Origin: Psychromonas ingrahamii 37 | Lineage (GTDB): Bacteria > Pseudomonadota > Gammaproteobacteria > Enterobacterales > Psychromonadaceae | NCBI RefSeq assembly: GCF_000015285.1 | Contig: NC_008709.1 | Location: 3,472,001 to 3,536,000 of the forward strand | Reading direction: 5' to 3' | DNA length: 64,000 nt | In this document: positions 48,501-54,767 of the stretch, piece after piece | How positions within the stretch are numbered: the stretch's first letter is position 1 | Layout: each line of letters opens with the position of its first letter | Notes under the pieces: model-generated | Seen by the model: the letters and a program-made list of their open reading frames with translations, nothing else | What the model was told of the DNA's origin: nothing | Database searches by the model: none | Made by a program: the position numbers and the translations under genes

Positions 48501-50010
48501 TAGTATCGTCGGTGCTGTCACCATCACTTAAATCGCCTTGCACTGAACCCTGATCATCGCTGGCCACCATCGAACTGGCGGTTGGTGCTGTCGTATCACC
48601 GGTTACTGCAAAATTACTGGTGGCAACGCTTTCGTTGCCCGCAGCATCGGTCTCTTTAGTATTGAACTGGTAGCTAGTGCCATCGGTAACAGTAGCGCTG
48701 TAACTCCAGGTCGTTCCGCTAATAGTTGCCGCACCCAGTAAGGTGCTGCCGTTATAAACATTAACCCTTGAGCCTGCCTCATTGCTGCCACTGAGTATTA
48801 GCGCGGTGTCGTCGGTGCTATCGCCATCGGTGAAATCGCCTTGCACTGAACCCTGATCATCGCTGACCACCATTGGGCTGGCCGCCATTGAACTGGCGGT
48901 CGGTGCTGTCGTATCACCGGTTACTGCAAAGTTACTGGTGACAGCACTTTCGTTGCCCGCAGCATCGGTTTCCTGAGCATTGAACTGGTAGCTAGTGCCA
49001 TCGACAATAGTCGCGCTGTAGCGCCAGGTCGTTCCGCTAATAGTTGCCGCACCCAGTAAGGTGCTGCCGTTATAAACATTAACCCTCGAGCCTGCCTCAT
49101 TGCTGCCACTGAGTATTAGCGTGGTGTCGTCGGTGCTATCGCCCGAAGTTAAATCGCCTTGCACTGAACCCTGATCATCGCGGGCAACCATAGGGCTCGC
49201 CGCCATCGAACGGGCGGTCGGTGCGGTCGTGTCAATGTCAATCGTTTTAACACTTGGGGCACTCATGTTACCTGCGATATCGGTTTGAGTGACAGAGATC
49301 AACTCTGCGCCTTCGCCCATTGCAGCGATATCAGTACTGGTCACCGCAACCGTCCAGTTACCATCCCCGTCCACAATCGCGGTATTACCGGCCGCCAAAA
49401 TGATCGCACTTTCAAAGGTTAAGTTAACCGTTGCGCCCGTTTCACCTGACCCCGTAATATTAAAACCTTCCGTTGCTTCGCCACTATTCACTACATTGTC
49501 GTTGGCGATCGCATTTACTACTACCGCATCTGCGCTGGAATCTTTGGGTGCAATCGTTTCCGTACCACCTCCACCACCAGACAGCGCGACTGCCGCAACA
49601 ATACCACCAGCAAGAATGCCACCAGTCCAGACTAAAGGTGACAAACCACTTTCTTGTGCTGCCCAGACAACGGTTGCTTCACCATTATCATTCACCAAAC
49701 TGCCCTCTAACACATCTGAGCTGGTCACTGCCATACCATAGCCAGGTGTTAATGTGCCATCCGCAGAGAAAATTGCATTCATCTCGGCGCTATAAAAACC
49801 GTCAATCTGCGCAATAGGCACCCCATCAACTTCAATGTATAAATCATCACCTTTACGCTTTAATACCAACTCTTCAGGCACCCGCTGAGTATCCTGTTCG
49901 ACCAAGGTATAAACAACGCCATTTAATGCAGCAAGAATTTGTAATTTAGATAAAACAAGCGTCTGTTGTGTGCCGTCTGGTAACTCAACAATTAAAGTCA
50001 ATTTATTCAT
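36568..50010 (-). CDS. Giant Ig-repeat surface protein 2 (4480 residues), BapA-prefix type
   Basis: Probable surface adhesin exported by the nearby type I system. Residues 1-150 are a BapA/LapF-prefix-like domain (LVLKRKGDDLYIEVDGVPIA) ending in a hydrophobic segment and GGGGG. About 155-260 is one Ig-like domain. About 260-1627 is 13 repeats of ~106 or 101 residues (STDDTALILSGSNEAGS, VLLGAATISGTTWRYSATV, FNTQETDAAGNESPATSNF). About 1627-4183 is 26 repeats of ~98 residues (TFNFSEAMSGF, GGTKGTFTEVSASQYTLVVT, AGNNNLVATESVQAVDTVIP). About 4183-4310 is a cadherin/Ig-like domain (ITGAVYNEANNTLVLTGTNI). The last ~170 residues (VVFDLVNGVSSSHSGR; DYTVYILVDS; VIIVGNAGLIDLNG; HYLQSMPIHVLTSQGLAP) are shared with adhesin 3. 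No RTX repeats are seen. The 13.4-kb frame is uninterrupted, which argues for function. Confidence 0.88.
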   Translation of the reverse strand: MNKLTLIVELPDGTQQTLVLSKLQILAALNGVVYTLVEQDTQRVPEELVLKRKGDDLYIEVDGVPIAQIDGFYSAEMNAIFSADGTLTPGYGMAVTSSDVLEGSLVNDNGEATVVWAAQESGLSPLVWTGGILAGGIVAAVALSGGGGGTETIAPKDSSADAVVVNAIANDNVVNSGEATEGFNITGSGETGATVNLTFESAIILAAGNTAIVDGDGNWTVAVTSTDIAAMGEGAELISVTQTDIAGNMSAPSVKTIDIDTTAPTARSMAASPMVARDDQGSVQGDLTSGDSTDDTTLILSGSNEAGSRVNVYNGSTLLGAATISGTTWRYSATIVDGTSYQFNAQETDAAGNESAVTSNFAVTGDTTAPTASSMAASPMVVSDDQGSVQGDFTDGDSTDDTALILSGSNEAGSRVNVYNGSTLLGAATISGTTWSYSATVTDGTSYQFNTKETDAAGNESVATSNFAVTGDTTAPTASSMVASDDQGSVQGDLSDGDSTDDTMLVLSGSNEAGSRVNVYSGSTLLGAATISGTTWSYSATVTDGTSYQFNAQETDAAGNESVVTSNFAVTGDTTAPTASSMAESPMVVSDNQGSVTGDLTSGDSTDDTALVLSGSNEAGSSINVYNGGVLLGAATISGTTWRYSATVTDGTAYQFNTQETDAAGNESPATSNFSVTGDMTAPTASSMAASPMVVSDDQGSVQGDLTSGDSTDDTALILSGSNEAGSSVNVYNGSTLLGAATISGTTWSYSATVTDGTSYQFNTKETDAAGNESVATSNFAVTGDTTAPTASSMVASDDQGSVQGDLSDGDSTDDTTLILSGSNEAGSRVNVYNGSTLLGAATVTGTGWIYNAHVADGTTYQFNTQETDVAGNESPATSDFAVTGDTTAPTASSMAASPMVVSDDQGSVQGDLTSGDSTDDTTLILSGSNEAGSKVNVYSGSTLLGAATISGTTWRYSATIVDGTSYQFNAQETDAAGNESVVTSNFAVTGDTTAPTASSMAESPMVVSDNQGSVTGDLTSGDSTDDTALVLSGSNEAGSSINVYNGGVLLGAATISGTTWRYSATVTDGTAYQFNTQETDAAGNESPATSNFSVTGDMTAPTASSMAASPMVVSDDQGSVQGDLTSGDSTDDTALILSGSNEAGSSVNVYNGSTLLGAATISGTTWSYSATVTDGTSYQFNTKETDAAGNESVATSNFAVTGDTTAPTASSMVASDDQGSVQGDLSDGDSTDDTTLILSGSNEAGSRVNVYNGSTLLGAATVTGTGWIYNAHVADGTTYQFNTQETDVAGNESPATSDFAVTGDTTAPTASSMAASPMVVSDDQGSVQGDLTSGDSTDDTTLILSGSNEAGSKVNVYSGSTLLGAATISGTTWRYSATVTDGTAYQFNTQETDAAGNESPATSNFSVTGDTTAPTASSMAASPMVVSDNQGSVTGDLASGDSTDDTALVLSGSNEAGSKVNVYSGNTLLGAATISGTTWRYSATVADGTAYQFNTQETDAAGNESPATSNFSVTGDTTAPTASSMAASPMVISDNQGSVTGDLTSGDSTDDTALVLSGSNEAGSSINVYNGGVLLGAATISGTTWRYSATVTDGTAYQFNTQETDAAGNESPATSNFSVTGDTTAPTVAITDNTVDTATGEVIYTFTFPEAVNDFTVADVTVTGGSKVGSFDSGVDGDSVYTLVVTPDANSITDMTVNVAADIAKDTAGNNNLVATESVQAVDTVIPTVAISDNTTGTAIGEVIYTFNFSEAMSGFTIDDVILTGGAKGTFTEVSASQYTLVVTPDANSITDMTVNVAADIAKDPAGNNNLVATESVQAVDTVIPTVAISDNTTGTAIGEVIYTFNFSEAMSGFTIDDVILTGGAKGTFTEVSASEYTLVVTPDANSITDMTVNVAADIAKDTAGNNNLVATESVQAVDTVIPTVTISDNTTGTAIGEVIYTFNFSEAMSGFTANDVTLTGGTKGTFTEVSVSQYTLVVTPDANSITDMTVNVAADIAKDPAGNNNLVATESVQAVDTVIPTVTISDNTTGTAIGEVIYTFNFSEAMSGFTANDVTLTGGTKGTFTEVSASQYTLVVTPDANSITDMTVNVAADIAKDPAGNNNLVATESVQVLDTVIPTVTISDNTTGTAIGEVIYTFNFSEAMSGFTANDVTLTGGTKGTFTEVSASQYTLVVTPDANSITDMTVNVAADIAKDPAGNNNLVATESVQVLDTVIPTVTISDNTTGTAIGEVIYTFNFSEAMSGFTANDVTLTGGTKGTFTEVSASQYTLVVTPDANSITDMTVNVAADIAKDPAGNNNLVATESVQAVDTVIPTVAISDNTTGTAIGEVIYTFNFSEAMSGFTIDDVILTGGTKGTFTEVSASQYTLVVTPSANSITDMTVNVAADIAKDTAGNNNLVATESVQAVDTVIPTVTISDNTTGTAIGEVIYTFNFSEAMSGFTIDDVTLTGGTKGTFTEVSASQYTLVVTPDANSITDMTVNVAADIAKDPAGNNNLVATESVQAVDTVIPTVTISDNTTGTAIGEVIYSFNFSEAMSGFTANDVILMGGTKGTFTEVSASQYTLVVTPDANSTTNMTVNVAADIAKDTAGNNNLVATESVQAVDTVIPTVTISDNTTGTAIGEVIYTFNFSEAMSGFTIDDVTLTGGAKGTFTEVSASQYTLVVTPDANSITDMTVNVAADIAKDPAGNNNLVATESVQAVDTVIPTVAISDNTTGTAIGEVIYTFNFSEAMSGFTIDDVILTGGTKGTFTEVSASQYTLVVTPDANSITEMTVNVAADIAKDTAGNNSLVATESVQAVDTVIPTVTISDNTTGTAIGEVIYTFNFSEAMSGFTIDDVILTGGTKGTFTEVSASQYTLVVTPDANSITDMTVNVAADIAKDPAGNNNLVATESVQVLDTVIPTVTISDNTTGTAIGEVIYTFNFSEAMSGFTANDVTLTGGTKGTFTEVSASQYTLVVTPDANSTTNMTVNVAADIAKDTAGNNNLVATESVQAVDTVIPTVTISDNTTGTAIGEVTYTFNFSEAMSGFTANDVTLTGGTKGTFTEVSASQYTLVVTPDANSTTNMTVNVAADIAKDTAGNNNLVATESVQAVDTVIPTVTITDNTTGTAIGEVIYTFNFSEAMSGFTANDVTLTGGTKGTFTEVSASQYTLVVTPDANSTTNMTVNVAADIAKDTAGNNNLVATESVQAVDTVIPTVTITDNTTGTAIGEVIYSFNFSEAMSGFTANDVILMGGTKGTFTEVSASQYTLVVTPDANSITDMTVNVAADIAKDPAGNNNLAATESVQAVDTVIPTVTISDNTTGTAIGEVIYSFNFSEAMSGFAIDDVILTGGTKGTFTEISASQYTLVVTPDANSITDMTVNVATDIAKDPAGNNNLAATESVQAVDTVIPTVTISDNTTGTAIGEVIYSFNFSEAMSGFAIDDVILTGGTKGTFTEISASQYTLVVTPDANSITDMTVNVAADIAKDTAGNNNLVATESVQAVDTVIPTVAISDNTTGTAIGEVIYTFNFSEAMSGFTANDVTLTGGTKGTFTEVSASQYTLVVTPDANSTTNMTVNVAADIAKDTAGNNNLVATESVQAVDTVIPTVTISDNTTGTAIGEVTYTFNFSEAMSGFTANDVTLTGGTKGTFTEVSASQYTLVVTPDANSTTNMTVNVAADIAKDTAGNNNLVATESVQAVDTVIPTVTITDNTTGTAIGEVIYSFNFSEAMSGFTANDVILTGGTKGTFTEISASQYTLVVTPDANSTTNMTVNVAADIAKDTAGNNNLVATESVQAVDTVIPTVAISDNTTGTAIGEVIYTFNFSEAMSGFTANDVILTGGTKGTFTEISASQYTLVVTPDANSTTNMTVNVAADIAKDTAGNNNLVATESVQAVDTVIPTVAISDNTTGTAIGEVIYTFNFSEAMSGFTANDVILMGGTKGTFTEVSASQYTLVVTPSANSITDMTVNVAADIAKDTAGNNNLVATESVQAVDTVIPTVAISDNTTGTAIGEVIYTFNFSEAMSGFTIDDVTLTGGAKGTFTEVSASQYTLVVTPSANSITDMTVNVAADIAKDTAGNNNLVATESVQAVDTVIPTVAISDNTTGTAIGEVIYTFNFSEAMSGFTANDVTLIGGTKGTFTEVSASQYTLVVTPDANSITDMTVNVAADIAKDTAGNNNLAATESVQAVDTEVPTTTITGAVYNEANNTLVLTGTNITTLLSGAEDVNTDLKANLNWSKLHWDMDNDNNDTNNVPFTVDDIKSAVATNNSTFTITLNDSKAAALEGDVNLLANGGSDNLDIATGFVGDTAGNIATTDDYNGEINDASVVVFDLVNGVSSSHSGRIFDANIDYTVYILVDSANLEFKTVSDESWGRWTAANNLDASDQVIIVGNAGLIDLNGADAGNLADSMVAGSANKLEIRNTKITTGYKQGVSIMRTGFFKETTSFSSVQHMVQGKLWKGTVADMRGTTVGSTPVDHYLQSMPIHVLTSQGLAP
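36571..37085 (-). other. Conserved C-terminal module of adhesin 2
   Basis: About 171 residues at the extreme C-terminus, colinear with the end of adhesin 3 (51200-51765) though the proteins differ in size fourfold. Shared blocks are VSSSHSGR-FDA, DYTVYILVDS, DQ(V/I)IIVG--GLIDLNG, GNL--SM, a Gly/Thr stretch, W-GT-A-M-G, HYLQ-MP and the final VLTSQGLAP. In type I secretion the export signal is C-terminal, so this is a candidate signal/anchor domain. Confidence 0.8.
37460..45130. repeat. Twenty-six 294-bp tandem repeats in adhesin 2
   Basis: A regular 294-bp period over about 7.7 kb, 26 units. Units near the N-terminal end of the array (44.8-45.1 kb) are the most diverged; the rest are mosaics of a few variants (FTIDDVILTGG versus FTANDVTLTGG; SITDMTVNV versus STTNMTVNV; AKDPAGNN versus AKDTAGNN). 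This indicates gene conversion or unequal crossing-over within the array. Confidence 0.94.
45130..49230. repeat. Thirteen 318/303-bp tandem repeats in adhesin 2
   Basis: Unit length is 318 bp (106 codons). Three units of 303 bp lack five codons in the linker (SSMVASDDQG in place of SSMAASPMVVSDDQG). Units end in the block for AGNES-ATSNFAVTGDTTAPTA. The array directly follows the single unique Ig domain and precedes the 294-bp array. Confidence 0.93.
45897..48382. repeat. 1257-bp higher-order duplication inside adhesin 2
   Basis: Four consecutive units (318+303+318+318 bp) occur twice in tandem, offset by 1257 bp. About 45897-47125 reads the same as about 47154-48382 wherever I compared lines, including rare variants such as the GWIYNAHVADGTTYQFNTQE unit. 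Differences begin outside these limits (CATCGACAATAGTC versus CATCGGTAACAGTA at the right edge). This is a very recent segmental duplication. Confidence 0.85.
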
Positions 50011-51047
50011 TTCAAATCCTTTGAATGGTAATAGAGGTCTGTTATTTTTTCTTTTTAAATCAATTTATTATATTTTTTACGTGAATTTAATATAATAGAT
50101 CAAATAATCAATATTGATGGAATAATCAATTATTAATCAAATAATAGGCATCTAGAGACAAAAAATTTGAACAACCTCTTGTTTTTTATAATTTACTGAT
50201 GAAAATAAACAGATTTTTACCGAAATATCGTCACTATCACTATAAAAAAAGCTAGATTGAAAAAATATTAAAAATTAAGGAGATCGAGCGGTCAGATGTG
50301 GCTTATTTAAAAATAGTTTACATATGACTTAATTATGACTTTAATATGACTAACATATATTTTTTGAAATGGTTTTAAGATAATTTCGCTCTAAAAACTG
50401 CAAACTAAAAAGTCATAGTCAACGTTTACAATGGCAGGATTTCGATAATTGACACCGACAAAATCGTCACATGTGCAAAGAGAAAAAAGATGATTTATTG
50501 CTATTATCTTTCAATGGAGAGAGCACAGCGATTTATATGGCTTGGCCTGATAGGCCAACGCCAGAATCTATGATGAAAATGGAAAATGATGGCAATCATG
50601 TTCAGCTGTTCAAAGTTGCAGAGCGTAGCAGCCCAGTATTGAAAATCCTGCAGAGTCCGTTATTGAAACTGGATTTTTAGAAACTTTACAGCGCAGGAAA
50701 GGCTGGGCAAATATTGTGATAAATTTTAGACACTGAAAAGCTTAGCAGTTATATAAGATGGGATTATCGCGACATTAAGACAAACATTGCCATAGTTGGT
50801 TGTTACCGGCAATCCAGCACCTTCCCCAAACGACTGCAAACCAAGTCTAGTGAGTAATTTAGGATGGCGTAGCACAATTGCATAACAAAGGTTGGAGATA
50901 AGCATAAATATTAAAACTAAAGATAGAGGTCAATTAGTGCATTTATCTTCACCACACCGATAAGCGCGGCGAACATAATAAGAAATCCAATGCTAATAAG
51001 CTCTACTTGAAAGGGAAAATTGAGGGTGACGAGATTGTGTTATAACG

Positions 51048-51082
51048 ATCTCCTGGCATGCAAAAAAGCATAACCAGGAGAT
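51048..51082 (-). terminator. Large hairpin downstream of adhesin 3
   Basis: ATCTCCTGG (51048-51056) pairs with CCAGGAGAT (51074-51082). The inner ATGC/GCAT (51058-51061 with 51068-51071) encloses A6. It lies 115 bp past the stop codon and is the counterpart of the hairpin at 36444-36481; stem bases differ on both sides so that pairing is kept, which suggests selection for structure. Confidence 0.75.
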
Positions 51083-51147
51083 AGATTAATAATATAAGCT
51101 CGTCAAAGTTTATGGGTATTCAGTTATTCACTGTGGCGGATAATCAG

Positions 51148-51177
51148 GCCCACAGGCAGCAATGACTGTTCGTGGGC
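51148..51177 (-). repeat. GC-rich hairpin just after adhesin 3
   Basis: GCCCAC (51148-51153) and GTGGGC (51172-51177) can pair across an 18-base loop, 20 bp past the adhesin 3 stop. It is absent from the otherwise related region after adhesin 2. There is no T-run. Confidence 0.5.
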
Positions 51178-51196
51178 TTAACAATATAAGCAAACA

Positions 51197-54100
51197 TTAA
51201 GGAGCCAGCCCCTGCGACGTTAACACTCCGCTTGGCATGGTTTGCAGATAATGATTATTAGCCGTGGCGGAGCCGGCCATATTGCCTGCTGTGCCATTCC
51301 ACAGATCAACCAGCGTGCTCCTATTCCCTTTGTTACTAGCACTCTGTGACCACTTGGTAGTCTCCTGAATTCCCCCTTTACTACCAAGATTGATTCCCTG
51401 CTGATATGTTGTTCCACCAGGAGTTAGAGTTATTTTCGGCCCTTTGAGCGCCACATTATTCGTAGTCGCCGCCATCATACTATTGGTCAGATTACCCTGT
51501 TTACTCGTTCCATTAAGGTCGATCAGCCCATTTTTGCCAACGATAATAATTTGATCGCCAGCACCCAAACCATCTATTCCAGTTCCGCCTCCAGCTCCGT
51601 CTGGGGTTCCATCTCCGGCTCCGCTCCACATCTCTGAAATAGCAAGGTCATTCAATGGGGCCGAATCGACCAATATATACACGGTATAATCAACACCCGC
51701 GTCGAAAGTGCGCCCGCTGTGACTTGATGACACACTGTTTACCAGATCAAATACAACCACAGATGCATCGGCCATTCCGCCATCATAATTATCAGTGGTC
51801 GCAACATTACCAGCTGCATCTTTGGCAAAACCTGCCGTTATCTCAAGATTATCAATCCCTCCTGACAATAATAAATTAGTATTGCCTTCCAACGCGGCGG
51901 CTTTACCCGTCTTTAACGTAATAGTTAAGGTCAAATCATCCGTCGCCACAGCGGTGGCGATCTCATTTTCGCTAAAAAGGATATTATCCGTATTATCGTT
52001 ATCAATATCCCACTGCAGTTTACTCCAGTCTAAGTTACCCTTAAGATCGGTAGTCAAGTCTTCAGCACCGCTTAATAAGGTATGAATATTAGTACCGGTC
52101 AAGACCAGCGTATCGTTCGCCTCATTATAAACTGCACCGGTAAAGGTGGTAGTAGGAACTTGGGTATCCACCGATTGCACAGACTGGTCCGCGGCAGTGT
52201 TGTTATTACCAGCCACATCCGTGGCAACATCGGCGGACACATTAACTTTTATATCGGCAATGCTATTTGCATCCGGCGTCACCACTAGGGTATAGAAACT
52301 ATCGGCACCCGTAAAGCTGCCTGGGGAGCCGCCAGAGACAACGATATCACCCACTGCAAAGCCGGCGACGGCTTCTGAGAATGTGAAGTTATAGGTCACA
52401 TCGCCGGTTGCCGTCTCTGCGGGGGAATACGTAATCACAACGGTCGGTACGGCAGTATCGACCGCCTGTACCGACTTGTCTGCGGCAATATTGTTATTGC
52501 CACTCCCATCCTGGGCAACAGCGGCATCCACATTAACGGTTATGTCGGTAGTGCTGCCATCGGCAGGGCTGCCATCGTCAGGCGTCACTACTAGGGTGTA
52601 AGTACTAAATAAATCTCCAGCCGGGCCGGTGCCGGTCCCTTCAGGAGTAAGGCTGCCGGCCTTACTACCGCCGGTGACAGTGACGTCATTCACGGCAAAA
52701 CCGTTAACGGGTTCTGAGAAGGTGAATTTATAGGTCACCGCGCCGGTTGCTATCTCGGGGGTGCCGGGATTCGTAATCGTAACGTTCGGTAATGCCGTAT
52801 CTATGCTGAGTTCAGGGGTGGTGGGGTCATCACTTGTGGTATTACCGGCAGCGTCGCTAACGGTGGCCACCACATTGTAGCTGCTACCATCCACAAGGGT
52901 AGCTAAAGCACCGATATCAGCCGTTTCGGTTTCTGTGTCAATTGACCATGTATTATCGACAACCGTTACAGTGTTATAGGTTGCGCCATTGACCGTCACG
53001 CTTAAACTTTCAAACTCGGCCAGGGTTGCAGTACCTGTAATAACAGGTGTGAGGTCCGAAGTGATTAGCGTCGTGACAGTGGGTACTGTAGTAGGCGCCG
53101 TGGTATCGATGCTCAGCTCATTGGTGCTGTTATCACTTGTTGTATTACCAACAGCGTCGCTAACGGTAGCCACTACATTGTAGCTGTTACCATCCATAAG
53201 GGTAGCTAAAGCACCGCTATCAGCCACGGTTCCCGTGTCAATTGACCATGCATTATCGACAACCGTTACATTGTTATAGGTTGCGCCATTGACCGTCACG
53301 CTTAAACTTTCACCCGCGGCCAGGGTTGCGCTGCCCGTAATAACGGGAGTGGTGTCTGAGGTTGCCAAAACGGTGACCGTGGGCGGTGTAGCAGGAGGCG
53401 TGATATCCCCAGTTACTGCAAAGTTGTCGGTAGCAGCGCTTTCATTGCCGGCGGCATCAGTTTCCTGAGTATTAAACAGATAAGCGTCATCGGCAACGCT
53501 CACGCTGTAGCTCCAGGTCGTACCACTAATAGTTGCCGCACCTAGTAAGGTGCTGCCGTTATAAACATTAACGCTTGAGCCTTCCTCATTGGTGCCACTG
53601 AGTATCAACTCCGCACTGTTGGTGCTGGTGTCTGGGTCTACTGGAGCGCCCTGATCATCGTTTACAGATAGGGCCGATGCCGTTGGTGTTATGGTATCAA
53701 TAGTAAACTCTTTGGCAAGACTGGCATTACTGCTATTACCGGCAAGGTCTGTTTGAGTAGCCGTTACAGACTCTGCGCCTTCGCCCATTGCAGTAATATC
53801 AGCAGCGGTCACCGCAATCGTCCAGTTACCAGCATCGTCTACAATTGCGCTATTACCGCTAGCCAAGGTGATCGCGCTTGCAAAGGTTAAGTTAACCGTT
53901 GCACCCACTTCACCTGAACCCGTAATATTAAAACCTTCCGTTGATTCGCTACTATTCACTATATTGTCGTCGGTGATAGCATTTACCACTACCACATCTG
54001 CGCTGGAATCTTTGGGTGCAGCTGTTTCTCCGCCACCTCCACCAGACAACGCCACTGCGCCAATAGCACCGCCAGCAAGGATGCCACCAGTCCAGACTAA

Positions 54101-54475
54101 AGGTGACAAACCACTCTCTTGTGCTACCCAGACAACAGTTGCTTCGCCACTATCATTCACCAAACTGCCATCTAATACATCTGAGCTGCTCACTGCCATG
54201 CCATCGCCAGGTGTTAATGTGCCATCCGCAGAGAAAGTTGCATTCATCCCTGCGCTATAAAAATCTTCAATATTCGCAACACTCTTCCCTTCAACTTCAA
54301 TGTATAAGGCATCAACCTTACGCTTTAATACCAACCCTTCAGGTACCTGCTGAGTATCCTGTTCAATCAAGGTATAGACAGCGCCATTTAATGCAGTAAG
54401 AGTTTGTAATTCGGATAAAGCAAGCGTTCGTTGTTTACCGTCCGGTAACGCAACAATCAAGGTCAATTTGTTCAT
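51197..54475 (-). CDS. Ig-repeat surface protein 3 (1092 residues), BapA-prefix type
   Basis: Shorter paralogue of adhesin 2. Residues 1-150 are nearly the same as those of adhesin 2 (prefix LVLKRKVDALYIEVEGKSVA, hydrophobic segment, GGGG). They are followed by the same first Ig domain (NITGSGEVGATVNLTFASAI), one 100-residue SGTNEEGSSVNVYNG repeat, and two ~97-residue repeats of another Ig type (ATLAAGESLSVTVNGATYN). Then come two ~100-residue FSE-type repeats, a TGAVYNEANDTLVLTGTNI domain and the shared C-terminal module ending HYLQTMPSGVLTSQGLAP. There is no signal peptide and no RTX motif. Having the same ends but few repeats, it may be a short-reach version on the same export route, or a decoy or filament base. 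These roles are inference. Confidence 0.86.
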   Translation of the reverse strand: MNKLTLIVALPDGKQRTLALSELQTLTALNGAVYTLIEQDTQQVPEGLVLKRKVDALYIEVEGKSVANIEDFYSAGMNATFSADGTLTPGDGMAVSSSDVLDGSLVNDSGEATVVWVAQESGLSPLVWTGGILAGGAIGAVALSGGGGGETAAPKDSSADVVVVNAITDDNIVNSSESTEGFNITGSGEVGATVNLTFASAITLASGNSAIVDDAGNWTIAVTAADITAMGEGAESVTATQTDLAGNSSNASLAKEFTIDTITPTASALSVNDDQGAPVDPDTSTNSAELILSGTNEEGSSVNVYNGSTLLGAATISGTTWSYSVSVADDAYLFNTQETDAAGNESAATDNFAVTGDITPPATPPTVTVLATSDTTPVITGSATLAAGESLSVTVNGATYNNVTVVDNAWSIDTGTVADSGALATLMDGNSYNVVATVSDAVGNTTSDNSTNELSIDTTAPTTVPTVTTLITSDLTPVITGTATLAEFESLSVTVNGATYNTVTVVDNTWSIDTETETADIGALATLVDGSSYNVVATVSDAAGNTTSDDPTTPELSIDTALPNVTITNPGTPEIATGAVTYKFTFSEPVNGFAVNDVTVTGGSKAGSLTPEGTGTGPAGDLFSTYTLVVTPDDGSPADGSTTDITVNVDAAVAQDGSGNNNIAADKSVQAVDTAVPTVVITYSPAETATGDVTYNFTFSEAVAGFAVGDIVVSGGSPGSFTGADSFYTLVVTPDANSIADIKVNVSADVATDVAGNNNTAADQSVQSVDTQVPTTTFTGAVYNEANDTLVLTGTNIHTLLSGAEDLTTDLKGNLDWSKLQWDIDNDNTDNILFSENEIATAVATDDLTLTITLKTGKAAALEGNTNLLLSGGIDNLEITAGFAKDAAGNVATTDNYDGGMADASVVVFDLVNSVSSSHSGRTFDAGVDYTVYILVDSAPLNDLAISEMWSGAGDGTPDGAGGGTGIDGLGAGDQIIIVGKNGLIDLNGTSKQGNLTNSMMAATTNNVALKGPKITLTPGGTTYQQGINLGSKGGIQETTKWSQSASNKGNRSTLVDLWNGTAGNMAGSATANNHYLQTMPSGVLTSQGLAP
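51200..51765 (-). other. Conserved C-terminal module of adhesin 3
   Basis: About 188 residues matching the adhesin 2 C-terminus (36571-37085) with a Gly-rich insertion (GAGDGTPDGAGGGTGIDGLG) where adhesin 2 has a WGRWTAANNLD stretch. The last eight residues LTSQGLAP are identical. Confidence 0.8.
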
Positions 54476-54557
54476 TTCAAATCCTTTGAGTGGTAATAGA
54501 AATTTATAATCTGCTCGTTATAGTCAACTTATTGTATTTTTATCTAAATTAAAAAGC

Positions 54558-54581
54558 AAGTAAGTAAGTAAGTAAGTAAGT
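54558..54581. repeat. Tetranucleotide repeat (AAGT)6 in the adhesin 3 leader
   Basis: Six uninterrupted AAGT copies, 83-106 bp upstream of the adhesin 3 ATG. Simple repeats of this kind change length by slippage. In the region expected to hold promoter or 5' untranslated sequence, a length change could alter expression. Confidence 0.88.
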
Positions 54582-54767
54582 GACTAATAATTAACAAATA
54601 ACTCACCAATAATCAACTAATAAAACACCTAGATACAAAGAAGCTTGGATAACCTCTGATTTTTCATTTTTTTATCATGCACCTAAATAGATTACTCACC
54701 TGCAATCTTGTCTTTATGACATGGAGATATTGAAAATAAAGGCATTTTAGTTGCAGAAGGCTACTTA

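Larger units (their letters stand above)
50011..51196. other. 1.2-kb intergenic region between adhesin 2 and adhesin 3
   Basis: It holds the adhesin 2 upstream region (AT-rich, ribosome site region TTTGAAATG just before the start codon) and the 3' region of adhesin 3. The segment 50390-50435 (ATTTCGCTCTAAAAACTGC) recurs upstream of adhesin 3 at about 54824-54870. The segment 50880-51196 recurs after adhesin 2. A 69-codon frame at 50471-50680 lacks a ribosome site and any recognisable similarity, so I do not call it. Confidence 0.7.

Noticed and set aside
50471-50680. 69-codon plus-strand open frame between adhesins 2 and 3.
   Set aside because: No ribosome site, no family resemblance, and the surrounding DNA looks like decayed duplicated flank. 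A tiny real gene cannot be fully excluded.
30434-54475. RTX calcium-binding repeats or LPxTG sorting signals in the giant proteins.
   Set aside because: I found no GGxGxDxLx-type series and no LPxTG in any of the three; the aspartate/glycine-rich Ig repeats only superficially resemble RTX.
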